Below are positions 36,018 through 44,706 of a stretch of DNA of 64,000 nt, one piece after another. Every line of letters begins with the position of its first letter. Within the stretch, counting starts at the first letter, position 1. This DNA is from Actinomadura coerulea (GTDB lineage Bacteria; Actinomycetota; Actinomycetes; Streptosporangiales; Streptosporangiaceae), in assembly GCF_014208105.1 (NCBI RefSeq), contig NZ_JACHMQ010000001.1:7688001-7752000 (forward strand), in the 5' to 3' direction. The translations under genes and the position numbers were made by a program. Under the pieces are notes generated by a model. The model ran no database searches and was not told where the DNA came from. It was given only the letters and a program-made list of their open reading frames with translations.

Positions 36018-36665
36018 TCACCTCATGCGGGCCGCCGCTTCCTCAAGGTCGTCGACGCTGCCGGACATGATCGTGCGGACGTGCTCGGTGATGTGCTGGA
36101 GCGGCCAGTCCCACCAGGCCAGGGCCAGGAGGCGGTCGACGTCGGTGTCGCTGTGGCGGCGGCGGATGAGCCTGGCCGGGTTGCCGCCGACGATGCCGTA
36201 GTCGGGGACGTCGTCGACGACGACGGAGCCGGACGCGATGATCGCTCCGTGGCCGATGCGGACGCCGGGCATCACCGTGGCCCGGTAGCCGAACCAGACG
36301 TCGTGGCCGACCACGGTGTCGCCCCGTCCGGGCAGGCCGGTGATGAGGTCGACGTGCTCGGCCCAGGAGCCGCCCATGATCGGGAACGGGAAGGTCGAGG
36401 GCCCGTCCATGCGGTGGTTGGCGCCGTTCATGATGAACCGCACGCCCTCGCCCAGCGCGCAGAACCTTCCGATCACCAGCCTCTCCGGCCCGTAGTGGTA
36501 CAGCACGTTGCGCGTCTCGAACGCCGTCGGATCGTCCGGGTCGTCGTAGTAGGAGAACTCCCCGACCTCGATCAGCGGCGAGGTGACCAGCGGCTTCAGA
36601 AGCACCACGCGCGGCTGCTCGGGCATCGGGTGCAGGGCGTTCGGGTCGGCGGGGACCAGTGGCAT
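36018..36665 (-). CDS. Vat/XAT-family O-acetyltransferase (streptogramin A or chloramphenicol type)
   Basis: A 215-residue left-handed beta-helix acetyltransferase. Hexapeptide repeats run through VIGRFCALGEGVRF, VVGHDVWFGYRATVMPGV and IGHGAIIASGSVVV; the catalytic His is in MNGANHRMDG, and the C-terminal WWDWP motif is typical of Vat/CatB-like xenobiotic acyltransferases. Family knowledge: these enzymes acetylate streptogramin A or chloramphenicol with acetyl-CoA. It is divergent from a TetR gene with a perfect palindrome between them, so it looks inducible. The natural substrate is not known. Confidence 0.88.
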   Translation of the reverse strand: MPLVPADPNALHPMPEQPRVVLLKPLVTSPLIEVGEFSYYDDPDDPTAFETRNVLYHYGPERLVIGRFCALGEGVRFIMNGANHRMDGPSTFPFPIMGGSWAEHVDLITGLPGRGDTVVGHDVWFGYRATVMPGVRIGHGAIIASGSVVVDDVPDYGIVGGNPARLIRRRHSDTDVDRLLALAWWDWPLQHITEHVRTIMSGSVDDLEEAAARMR

Positions 36666-36694
36666 GAAGCTCCGCTTCCTTGCTGGGCAGCTAC

Positions 36695-36716
36695 TAATGC
36701 GACAACTGTTACATTA
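36695..36716. promoter_or_regulatory. Palindromic operator between Vat-like gene and TetR
   Basis: TAATG-N2-ACA-N2-TGT-N2-CATTA, 22 bp with full symmetry at every specified base. It overlaps the -10 box TAAGAT (36715-36720) of the TetR gene and lies 30 bp from the acetyltransferase start, so binding would block both genes. Confidence 0.7.
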
Positions 36717-36720
36717 AGAT
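36715..36720 (+). promoter_or_regulatory. Candidate -10 box (TAAGAT) of tetR, leaderless
   Basis: TANNNT hexamer 6 nt before the ATG at 36727, partly inside the palindrome. Confidence 0.45.
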
Positions 36721-36726
36721 CCTGCC

Positions 36727-37419
36727 ATGGCATCGTCCCGCCGGGCAACCGGACCACCTGCGATGACGTCCCGAGACGCGCGACCGGAAGGCGCCGGACC
36801 CGTGCGGCCGCCCCGGCCCCGGCCCCGGCCCGGCGGCCGGACGGCCCGCACCCGTGAGCGGGTGCTCGACGCGGTCCTCGCGGAGCTCGGCGAGCACGGC
36901 TTCGACGGGCTCACCATGGAGGCCGTCGCCGCCCGCGCCGGCGTGCACCGCGCCACGGTCTACCGGCGCTGGAGCGACGTCGGCGGCCTGCTCGCCGACG
37001 TCCTCGACGCGGCCGGAGACGACGACTGGCGCCCCCCGGACACCGGCTCGCTGGAAGGCGACCTCGCGGCGCTGAACCGGGAGATCCAGACGGCCATGGC
37101 CGCGGAGCCGCCGATCATGGCGGCACTGATCGCCGCCTCGTTCCGCTCGGAGAAGGCCGCCGAAGCCCAGCAGCGGCTCTGGGAGGACCGCTACACCCGC
37201 TGCGAGACCGTCGTCGCCCGGGCCGTCCACCGCGGCGAACTGCCGCCGTCCACCGACGCCCGGCGCCTGCTCATCGCCGCGACCGCGCCGATGTACCACC
37301 ACCTGGTGCTCCTGCGCACCCCGCCCGACCCGGGCCTCCCCGCCCACGCGGCCAGGACCGCCGCCCTTGCCGCAGCCGCCGGTGCCTTCGCCGACCCCGC
37401 TCAGGGGCGGGCCTGCTGA
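36727..37419 (+). CDS. TetR/AcrR family regulator
   Basis: A 230-residue protein: a 36-residue Pro/Arg-rich N-terminal extension, HTH at about 42-90 (RERVLDAVLAELGEHGFDGLTMEAVAARAGVHRATVYRRW), then an alpha-helical domain with SFRSEKAAEAQQRLWEDRY typical of TetR_C_11 regulators. Divergent from the Vat-like acetyltransferase and probably its repressor through the operator at 36695. A second possible start, ATG 36763, would shorten the extension. Its 3' end overlaps the convergent kinase gene by 19 bp. Confidence 0.88.
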   Translation: MASSRRATGPPAMTSRDARPEGAGPVRPPRPRPRPGGRTARTRERVLDAVLAELGEHGFDGLTMEAVAARAGVHRATVYRRWSDVGGLLADVLDAAGDDDWRPPDTGSLEGDLAALNREIQTAMAAEPPIMAALIAASFRSEKAAEAQQRLWEDRYTRCETVVARAVHRGELPPSTDARRLLIAATAPMYHHLVLLRTPPDPGLPAHAARTAALAAAAGAFADPAQGRAC

Positions 37420-38531
37420 GACACCTCCGCCCGCTCGCGGGGCAGCCGGATCGTGACGATGAGGCCGCCGGCGGGGCGGGGGACGAGGTCGAGAGTGCCG
37501 TCGTGTGCCCGGACGATGCTGTGCACGATCGCCAACCCGAGGCCCACGCCGGCGTGCTCACCGGTGCGTGTGCGCTGGGTGCCGCGTTGGAAGGGTTCGG
37601 TGAGCGTCGGTACCAGTTCCCGTGGCACCGGCCGTCCGGTGTTCTCGACTTGCAGCACGCTCGCGTCGTGCCGCGATTCGGTGTGAACCGTCACGGTGCC
37701 GCCATCCGGGACGTTGTGGACGATGGCGTTCTGGACGAGGTTGGTCACCAGCCGGAGGATGAGCTCCTCGGAGCCGAGGGCGTGGGCTTTCTCGCCGGTG
37801 ACGTCGAGCGTGATCCGGTTCTGTTCGGCGAGGGGGAGCAGCGTCTCGGCGGCCTCCTCGGCGATGAGGGACAGGTCGACCACGTCGCGGGTGAGGCTCC
37901 GGCGGTCGGTGCGGCTGAGCAGCAGGAGGGCCTCGGTGAGGTCGATCGCCCGCGTGTTGACGGCGTGGAGGCGTTCGAGGAGTTCGCCCTGGTCCCGCGC
38001 GGGATCGTTGCGGGCGGCGTCCAGCAGGGTCTGGGAGATGGCCAGCGGGGTGCGCAGCTCGTGGGAGGCGTTCGCGGCGAACCTCCGCTGTTCGGCGACG
38101 TGCGACTCCAGTTGTTCGAGCATGGCGTCGAACACGTCGGCGAGCTCGCGGAACTCGTCCTTGCGGCCCAGCAGCCGGATGCGGTGGGACAGCGATCCCG
38201 TGGAGGCCATCCGCGCCGCGTCCCCGATCCGTGTGAGGGGTGCCAGCATCCGGCCCGAGAGGAACCATCCCCCCAGGAGGCCGAACAGCAGGAGGAAACC
38301 CATCGCCGCGGCGGCCGCGGGGTAGAAGCCGCCCAGGAGTTCGGAGCGGTCGGGACCGAGCACGATCACGACGCCGAACCTCCTCTGGATGGCTCCGGCG
38401 TCGACGTCGCGCATCCAGCGCAGCACGAACACCCAGACCACGACCAGCAGGAGACCGCCTCCCAGCAGGAGGAATCCGGCGTAGCTGAGGGTGAGCTTCA
38501 GCCGGGCGCTGAGCCCTGGGCGCCTATCCAT
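37401..38531 (-). CDS. VanS-like sensor histidine kinase without adjacent response regulator
   Basis: A 376-residue membrane kinase: helix 1 (about 15-38), a short extracytoplasmic loop (about 39-70), helix 2 (about 71-92), HAMP (about 92-145), HisKA with NASHELRTPL (His 157) and HATPase_c with NLVQNAIVHN and GVGLGLAIV. The MDRRPGLSARLKLTLSYAGF start and the ELLERLHAVNTRAIDLTEALLLLSR segment strongly recall VanS of Streptomyces-type glycopeptide resistance systems, from memory of that family. No response regulator gene is present upstream or downstream. Divergent from the VanJ-like gene. Confidence 0.87.
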   Translation of the reverse strand: MDRRPGLSARLKLTLSYAGFLLLGGGLLLVVVWVFVLRWMRDVDAGAIQRRFGVVIVLGPDRSELLGGFYPAAAAAMGFLLLFGLLGGWFLSGRMLAPLTRIGDAARMASTGSLSHRIRLLGRKDEFRELADVFDAMLEQLESHVAEQRRFAANASHELRTPLAISQTLLDAARNDPARDQGELLERLHAVNTRAIDLTEALLLLSRTDRRSLTRDVVDLSLIAEEAAETLLPLAEQNRITLDVTGEKAHALGSEELILRLVTNLVQNAIVHNVPDGGTVTVHTESRHDASVLQVENTGRPVPRELVPTLTEPFQRGTQRTRTGEHAGVGLGLAIVHSIVRAHDGTLDLVPRPAGGLIVTIRLPRERAEVSQQARP

Positions 38532-38656
38532 GACGGCGGTGTCCGTTCTCCACGCTCGACACACCCATGCTCGCGATGGTACGAGCCGGTCCATATCGTC
38601 GGCGTATCGAAAACCGCATACGCGCCTGCAACACGCCGCGGCCTTGACTTGGCCGT

Positions 38657-39808
38657 GTGACTCGAACCCCATCATCAGCCCGGGCCGGCCACCCGCCGGA
38701 GTCGCCGGCTCCGTCCGATGGCCCGACGATGGCGCCGGCGGGCGCGGCTGAGACCGGCGAAGGCGGCGCCGTCCGGCGGCACACCGGTGACGGGGCCTGG
38801 CGCGCGGCCGTCCGCCGCGCGATCCGCACCGGCACCTGGCCGGGCCCCTGGAGACGCGGCCTGGTGCTCGCGGCCCTGGCGCTGCTGCTCGGCCTGCTCA
38901 TGCTGCTGCACGCGAAGATTCCGAACCGGATCGGGAACCTCGGCAGCCTGGTGGAGACCTTCCTGCCGTGGTTCGGCCTGTTCGTCCCGGTGCTGCTGGC
39001 GGGGGCGCTGTGGCGCCGCTCCGCCTCCGCGCCGGTTGCGCTGCTGCTGCCGGTCATGGTGTGGCTGAACCTGTTCGGCGGGCTGCTCGGCGACAAGTCC
39101 CACCCGGGCGGTTTCTTCACCGTCGTCACTCACAACGTCGGTGCCGAGAACCCTGACCCGGCCGGCACCGCCCGCGCCCTCGCCGCCTCCGGTGCGGACG
39201 TGCTCGCGCTGGAGGAGCTGGCCCAGCAGGTCAAGGGCACGTACGAGAGGGAGCTGGCCAGGACGTACCCGTACCACGCGGTGCAGGGCACGGTCGGGCT
39301 GTGGAGCAGGCTGCCGCTGTCGGACATCCGGCCGGTCGACATCAAGACGGACGTCGGGCCGCTGGGGGACACCAAGCCGGCCGACGTCAAGATGAAGGAC
39401 AACCGGGCGCTGCGCGCCACGGTGGCCACGGAACACGGACCGCTGGCGGTGTACGTGGCCCACCTGGGTTCCGTACGCGTGAACCCCAGGGCGGGCTTCT
39501 GGACGGTTCACCGGGACAGGGGCGCGCAGGCGCTCGGCGAGGCCGTCGCCGCCGAGAAGATCGAGCGGGTGGTGCTGCTCGGCGACCTGAACGGCACCGA
39601 GGACGACCGCGCGTTCGCCGCCCTCGACTCGCACCTGCGCTCGGTCCAGGACGAGGCCGGGGACGGCTTCGGCTTCAGCTGGCCGGCGGCGTTCCCCATG
39701 GCGCGGATCGACCAGATCCTGGTCCGCGGCGTGGAGCCGGGAAGCTCGCGGGTGCTGCCCGCCACCGGCAGCGACCACCTGCCGGTGGCGGCGGAAATCA
39801 GCTGGTGA
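38657..39808 (+). CDS. vanJ: VanJ-like membrane endonuclease/exonuclease/phosphatase family protein
   Basis: A 383-residue protein: a cytoplasmic Pro/Arg-rich N-terminus, three hydrophobic helices (about 70-140) and a C-terminal EEP-fold domain outside the membrane (about 155-383) with THNVGAENPD, LALEELAQQ, LLGDLNGTEDDR and SDHLPVAAEI metal/phosphate motifs. Family knowledge: VanJ of Streptomyces coelicolor has this layout and gives teicoplanin resistance, probably through undecaprenyl-pyrophosphate-linked chemistry. The GTG at 38657 is the start. The neighbour is a VanS-like kinase. No vanH, vanA or vanX is in the window. Confidence 0.82.
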   Translation: MTRTPSSARAGHPPESPAPSDGPTMAPAGAAETGEGGAVRRHTGDGAWRAAVRRAIRTGTWPGPWRRGLVLAALALLLGLLMLLHAKIPNRIGNLGSLVETFLPWFGLFVPVLLAGALWRRSASAPVALLLPVMVWLNLFGGLLGDKSHPGGFFTVVTHNVGAENPDPAGTARALAASGADVLALEELAQQVKGTYERELARTYPYHAVQGTVGLWSRLPLSDIRPVDIKTDVGPLGDTKPADVKMKDNRALRATVATEHGPLAVYVAHLGSVRVNPRAGFWTVHRDRGAQALGEAVAAEKIERVVLLGDLNGTEDDRAFAALDSHLRSVQDEAGDGFGFSWPAAFPMARIDQILVRGVEPGSSRVLPATGSDHLPVAAEISW

Positions 39809-39827
39809 CCGCTGCGGTGCACCACCG

Positions 39828-42800
39828 TCAGCGCGCTGGCCGGCGTGGTCGGCGGGACCGTGCGTTCCTCCAGGCGCGCTCGAAGAGGACCGGGACGGGG
39901 CCGGACGGGGCGGCGGCCATGTTCGCCAAGGAGCGGCGCTCGTCCGCCAGCGGCAGCAGGCGGATCTTCGGCACCTCGATGGGGAGGCGCGGCGCCTTGT
40001 ACTCCCGCCATGCGCCGTGCACGAACAGCGAGCGTCCCGCACGCGCCCGGGTGGCGTTCAGCACGAGCCTCGAGTCACCGAGTTCGGCCACCGCGGCCTT
40101 GAACCGGGCCGGTTTCCAGCCGGTCCACTCCTTCACGTTGCGGTCGGACGGGTCGGGGAGGGCGAGCAGCATCAGGTAGAGGGCCGCCGCGTCCTCGCCC
40201 AGCCGGTGGGTCTCCGCGCATTCCTCCACCAGGTGCGGCACTGAGCGCGCCGGATGCTGCTCCCAGCCCGGCGCCAGGTCCGCGTCGGCGGCCAGGTGCG
40301 CGCCGAGCGCGGTGAAGTCGTCGCTGAGCAGAAGACGAAGGTCCGCCAGTGCGGGAAGCCCGGAGCCGCTGGGCAGCACCTGGGACGGCAGGGTCGCGTC
40401 GTAGTAGTCGTCGAGCGCGTCCAGCAGCGGGTCGTCCGGGCCCTTCACCGCGGCCGGATCCACCCGCAGGTGGCTGAGCTTGAAGACGTCGTCCTCGACG
40501 ACCGTCACCGCCGGATGGCCGGTGAGTGCGTCGGTCGGCGGCGGATCGCCCATCAGGTGGTTGCTCTGCAGCGAGAACAGGGTGCGCGGGCCGTCGTCGG
40601 CCTCGCGCAGCCGGGAGATCGCGGCGCCGATCGCGGGGCGCAGCGGATCGCCGGCCGGGGTCCGGTAGGCGAGCCAGGCGGCGACGCGCGGCAGGGAGAG
40701 CGGGTCCGGTCCGCCGGAGAAGGCCGAAGTGTCCGCGAGGCAGTCCGCGCCGGCGGCGACGCGGCCGATGAGCGCCCACAGCCGCAGGGGCGGCCGGCCA
40801 CTCCGCCACGGCCACGGGTGCGGCTGGCGCGCGCGTGGCAGCGGGGCCTCGCCCTTGGGCTGGGTGATCTCCTTGAGCGCGCGGGGCAGGAGCCCGGTCG
40901 GCGCGGGGAACGGGGCCCCCGACTCCTCCAGGCACCACGCGGCCGCGCGCTCCACCGCCGGGCCCGACGTCCACAGCTCCTCCGGGTCGTCCGGCAGCAG
41001 CCGTTCGTAGAGCCTGGTGTAGAACTCGGGCGGTCGCAGGGCCCGGAGACCCTCCTTCACCTGGTCCACCTCCGAGTTCCACCCCGAACCGAAGTGGACC
41101 AGCCGGACGGGGTCGTCCCCGCCCAGCTGGTACGGCGCGGACAGGAACGCCCCCTGGAGCACGACGGCCGCCTCGGCCTTCGACAGGCCCGTCTTCTCCG
41201 CGAACACGGCCGCCAGTTCAGGACTCACCGCGGGGCGGTCCCGTTCGCGCCAGAGCTCGCTGAAGCGCGCGAACCAGTCGGGGGATCGCACCGGCTCCAG
41301 TACGCAGGCGTCGAGCAGGCGCGCACCGGCCGCCGCCAGCGGGCCCTCCTCGGCGAACTTCCCTTCGGGCGCGTACTCCAGGAGCACCCGTTCCGGGGGC
41401 ACCCCATACTGGGCGCCCACCACCAGGGCGACGGACGTGGCCGTGCGGAACGCCATCCCAGGGGTGGCCTTGCCGCCCTTCGTGTCCTCGGGCAGTTCGC
41501 AACGCACCACCCGCCAGCGGCCCGGCTCCCCCGACACGAAGGGGTAGGTCCCGTAGGCGGCCGGCCTCTGGTACGAACGCGCCCTCGACCTTGAGGGGAC
41601 GCCGGTGTACGCGGCGGTGTTGGCGTGGTTCGGCCGGAACTCCACGCCGATCACGTTGCCGTCGAACTTGGCGCTCGGCTTGCTCAGGTCACCGTCCCAG
41701 ACGGGCTCGCCGGAGCCCGCGAGGTCCATGAGCCGGCCGCACTGCCGCACGACCGGGTCGGCGGCGTCCGGCGCCGGGGGCGCCGCCTTCGGTTCGTCTC
41801 CCGGAGTGAGGCGGCGGACGAGGCGCTCCAGCCCCACCTTGCAGTTGACCGCCGTGACCAGCGAGAACGCGACGCTGTCGAAGGTCTCCCTGTCCTGCTC
41901 CTTCAGCTCCGGCAGCGCCTTGGAGAGCGCGACGAAGTTCGGCCCCGACACCGAGCGGTTGATGTAGTGGGGCTCCAGGAGCTTCAGCAGCTCCTCGACC
42001 CGCTCGCGGCTGAACCCGTCCGGCAGGTCGGCCATGAGCAGCGCCATGACGTCCACCGCCGCGAACTCGCGCGCCGCCTCGGCGTCCCTGAGCAGCAGGT
42101 CCACCGCCGCGCCGACGTGCACGAACCGGGCGAGCAGCATCCGCAGCCCGTACAGGTCGACGCCCTCACGCAGCAGGGCGCGCTCGCGGGCGCACCACGC
42201 GCGCAGCTCCTCGTGGCCGATCGGATTGTCGAACAGCCCCGGGAGCTTGCCCCACCCCTTGGTCTCGTGCGGCTCGTACCAGGTGTTGGACGCGCTGTCC
42301 CCGACGGTCATGTCGAGGTCGCCCCGCGCACGAGCGCGCAGCTCCCGCGCGAACCGCTCGTCCGCCAGGACGTGCCGCAGCTCGGGGCGGCGGTGGATCA
42401 CCAGGTCGGGCAGGTACGCGGGGCCGAGGCGCTCCGGCGGGTCGGCGACGGGGACGCCGTGCTCCAGCAGCATGTCGATCATGTCCAGGGGCGTCCTGCG
42501 GCGGCCGGTCTCGTCGAGCCGCCAGAAGCGGAACGCCACCGGCACCCCGTCGGCCGCGAGCCGCGGGGCGATCCGCTCGGCCACCTCGTAGACCTCACCG
42601 AGCGGGTCCCTCCACTGACCGGCTCCCTGCACGCGGGCGACCAGCCAGGCGGCGGCGTCCCCGCGCTGGAGGCCGGGGGCGTCCCCGGTCAGTACCGCCA
42701 GGGCACCGCTGCGGTCGAGCAGCTTCAGCCACAGCGGCCCTTGGGACGGCGTTCTCGGACGCAGCTCCAGCACCGGCCGCGCCGCCTCCGTCCCGGACAC

Positions 42801-43880
42801 CACGTCCATGGCGCGGCCCTTCAGCGCGTCGGTCCAGAACGCGTCGTCGCTCAGCGACACCTCGCCCGCCGCGAAGACCGACCGCAGGAACGCGGCGAGC
42901 TCCTCCTCGGGATCCATCCCGGCGGCCTTGGCGATCTTCCGGAGGTCGGCGGCGAGCTGCGGGTAGACGTCGCCGCCGGATTCGATCCGCCACACCATCA
43001 CCTCACGGAAGCGGGCAAGTCCCTCCGCCGTCGCCGCGCCCTTGGCGCTCAGGTCGCGCGCCCACCCCCGCAGGACCGTCGCGGACAGCGCGTGCGCGTG
43101 CTCCTCGTAGCGGTCGGCCAGCCACTCCGGATCGGGACGGTGCGCCAGCGTCCGCTCCAGCTTGCGTGCGCGCCCGAACCACGCGGAGGCCAGGTTCGGC
43201 TCATCGTGGGTGAGGGCGGCATCGGCGACCGCGTCCAGGAGGGTGATCAGGAGCGCGGGCGCGGACTCCTCCAGGCCCGCCAGGATCTCCTCCACGGCCG
43301 GCTTGTAGAAGTAGCGCCAGCCACCGGTCCGGAGCTCCAAGGTGTGGACCTTCTCCGCCGCGAGCCGCTCCGCTTCGGGGTGCGCCTCGATGACGCGCTC
43401 GGGGAAGGGGACCACGCTGGCGTAGGGGGCGGGCAGGCCGGTCTCGAACAGGCCCTCCGGCTCCCACCCGTCCACCGCCATCAGCATGTCGCGGTAGCGG
43501 ACGGCCGACTCGCGAAGCACCTGGGTGAGCCTGCGGTCGTCGGGGCCGGCGTAGGTCCGCGCGCACAGTCCGCCTTCGACCGGCTCCGTGGTGAGAGTGA
43601 CACCCGCTTCGTCGAGCGCCTCCGCCCAGAACGGGTCGACGTCTGCCAGGGCGCGGGGAACGGCGACCCCCTCAGCCGCCCACGAGCGCGCCGATTCGCC
43701 GCACTGCTCCTCGTGGCGCTTCAGGTACCGCCGCACCGTGAACATCGCGGCCAGGCCGGGCGCGCCCCCCAGCTGCTCGGGAGCCTGCTTGAGCCTCCGC
43801 CCCCGGGGATTGCGGTAGACGATCTCCAGACCGTCCGTCAGTTCCGCCGCGTACCCGCCGGCCTCGATCCGCCACCCCAT
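39828..43880 (-). CDS. Large cytoplasmic protein of unknown function (1350 residues)
   Basis: A single open frame of 1350 codons from ATG 43880, with no signal peptide or transmembrane helix. It is mostly predicted helical with many charged, Leu-rich stretches and Trp-rich islands, ending in PVLFERAWRNARSRRPRRPAR. I do not recognise a domain with confidence; the C-terminal part (WKPARFKAAVAELGDSRLVLNATRARAGRSLFV) faintly resembles large DUF4132/MolR-type proteins, which is only a guess. No MoxR or vWA gene adjoins it. Codon bias matches the neighbours, so it is not obviously recently acquired. Confidence 0.72.
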   Translation of the reverse strand: MGWRIEAGGYAAELTDGLEIVYRNPRGRRLKQAPEQLGGAPGLAAMFTVRRYLKRHEEQCGESARSWAAEGVAVPRALADVDPFWAEALDEAGVTLTTEPVEGGLCARTYAGPDDRRLTQVLRESAVRYRDMLMAVDGWEPEGLFETGLPAPYASVVPFPERVIEAHPEAERLAAEKVHTLELRTGGWRYFYKPAVEEILAGLEESAPALLITLLDAVADAALTHDEPNLASAWFGRARKLERTLAHRPDPEWLADRYEEHAHALSATVLRGWARDLSAKGAATAEGLARFREVMVWRIESGGDVYPQLAADLRKIAKAAGMDPEEELAAFLRSVFAAGEVSLSDDAFWTDALKGRAMDVVSGTEAARPVLELRPRTPSQGPLWLKLLDRSGALAVLTGDAPGLQRGDAAAWLVARVQGAGQWRDPLGEVYEVAERIAPRLAADGVPVAFRFWRLDETGRRRTPLDMIDMLLEHGVPVADPPERLGPAYLPDLVIHRRPELRHVLADERFARELRARARGDLDMTVGDSASNTWYEPHETKGWGKLPGLFDNPIGHEELRAWCARERALLREGVDLYGLRMLLARFVHVGAAVDLLLRDAEAAREFAAVDVMALLMADLPDGFSRERVEELLKLLEPHYINRSVSGPNFVALSKALPELKEQDRETFDSVAFSLVTAVNCKVGLERLVRRLTPGDEPKAAPPAPDAADPVVRQCGRLMDLAGSGEPVWDGDLSKPSAKFDGNVIGVEFRPNHANTAAYTGVPSRSRARSYQRPAAYGTYPFVSGEPGRWRVVRCELPEDTKGGKATPGMAFRTATSVALVVGAQYGVPPERVLLEYAPEGKFAEEGPLAAAGARLLDACVLEPVRSPDWFARFSELWRERDRPAVSPELAAVFAEKTGLSKAEAAVVLQGAFLSAPYQLGGDDPVRLVHFGSGWNSEVDQVKEGLRALRPPEFYTRLYERLLPDDPEELWTSGPAVERAAAWCLEESGAPFPAPTGLLPRALKEITQPKGEAPLPRARQPHPWPWRSGRPPLRLWALIGRVAAGADCLADTSAFSGGPDPLSLPRVAAWLAYRTPAGDPLRPAIGAAISRLREADDGPRTLFSLQSNHLMGDPPPTDALTGHPAVTVVEDDVFKLSHLRVDPAAVKGPDDPLLDALDDYYDATLPSQVLPSGSGLPALADLRLLLSDDFTALGAHLAADADLAPGWEQHPARSVPHLVEECAETHRLGEDAAALYLMLLALPDPSDRNVKEWTGWKPARFKAAVAELGDSRLVLNATRARAGRSLFVHGAWREYKAPRLPIEVPKIRLLPLADERRSLANMAAAPSGPVPVLFERAWRNARSRRPRRPAR

Positions 43881-44242
43881 GAGCCCCGCGGCCCCCCATC
43901 TTGATCTTGACGGGCCAGCGTACGCACGATGACCGACATCGGCCACCGAGCCCTAGGGCGGCAGGGGCCGGTCAGGGTCTTCGGCTCTCCCAGCCGCGTC
44001 CCCTCGCGGACGTTCCGCGCAGTCGCGGGATCGCGCCGGTGGACACCCGCACATCCCGATCCTCCGCCACCTGGCGGCGAACGACTCCCGTGGTCTCTGT
44101 GAGCACCGGGCGCGAGAGACCTACTCACGGCGACCGATGCTTGGAATTGCGGATGTGCAACATGGTTTCATCGTGGCGGTTCCCCTCGGTGCCACCCCGG
44201 CGGCCACCGCTCGGGATCGCTGTGACGCAATTGGAGGACTCG
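43881..44242. other. Divergent intergenic region, 362 bp
   Basis: Lies between the 1350-residue gene (minus) and the ACT gene (plus). The frames here read as shadows without motifs. The ACT frame stays open back to 43901 but is low-complexity there and precedes a good ribosome-binding site. No repeat or strong palindrome seen. Confidence 0.5.
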
Positions 44243-44626
44243 GTGAATGGCAGCTCGATCCCGGCCGCTCGAACTCAGAACCTGCGCGTGCTGGAGGGCC
44301 GCTTCGTTCTAGAGCGGGTATCCGACGTCCGCACGGTCGCCCTCGGATCCGACCTGCTCGCCCTCGTGCTCGGTCCGGACGGAGGCGCGGCGATGCGGCG
44401 CGACGACACGGCCGAGGACGGTTGGGCGGCGTTGTGGAACGGCGATGACGCGCACGACCCGGAAGCGACGGGGATGCTCAGCGCCATCGTCGCACCGCTG
44501 GCCGCCGTCGAGCTCCCCGTCTGGACCGCTGCGAGCTACGACGGCGACCTGGTGCTCGTCCCATCCGGCCGCCTTGAGGAAGCCGTCACCGTACTCCGCC
44601 GCGCCGGTCACCAGGTGGCCGTATGA
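44243..44626 (+). CDS. ACT-domain protein
   Basis: A 127-residue soluble protein. The C-terminal half (about 70-127; SAIVAPLAAVELPVWTAASYDGDLVLVPSGRLEEAVTVLRRAGHQV) is an ACT-type ligand-binding domain of the kind seen in stand-alone amino-acid-sensing proteins. The N-terminal half (RVLEGRFVLERVSDVRTVALG) also fits a tandem ACT fold. I chose GTG 44243 because GGAGGA (44233-44238) lies 4 nt upstream. It probably senses an amino acid; no enzyme is fused or adjacent. Confidence 0.75.
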   Translation: MNGSSIPAARTQNLRVLEGRFVLERVSDVRTVALGSDLLALVLGPDGGAAMRRDDTAEDGWAALWNGDDAHDPEATGMLSAIVAPLAAVELPVWTAASYDGDLVLVPSGRLEEAVTVLRRAGHQVAV

Positions 44627-44706
44627 CCGAACGCGCTGGAGTTCCAGGAGAGCGGCCGGGGCCCCAGCTCCCCGCATGTCGTGGAGCCGGGTGGGCGCGC
44701 CCGGGT

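Noticed and set aside
37401..39808. Complete vancomycin-resistance cluster
   Set aside because: Only a VanS-like and a VanJ-like gene are present; vanR, vanH, vanA and vanX are absent from the window.
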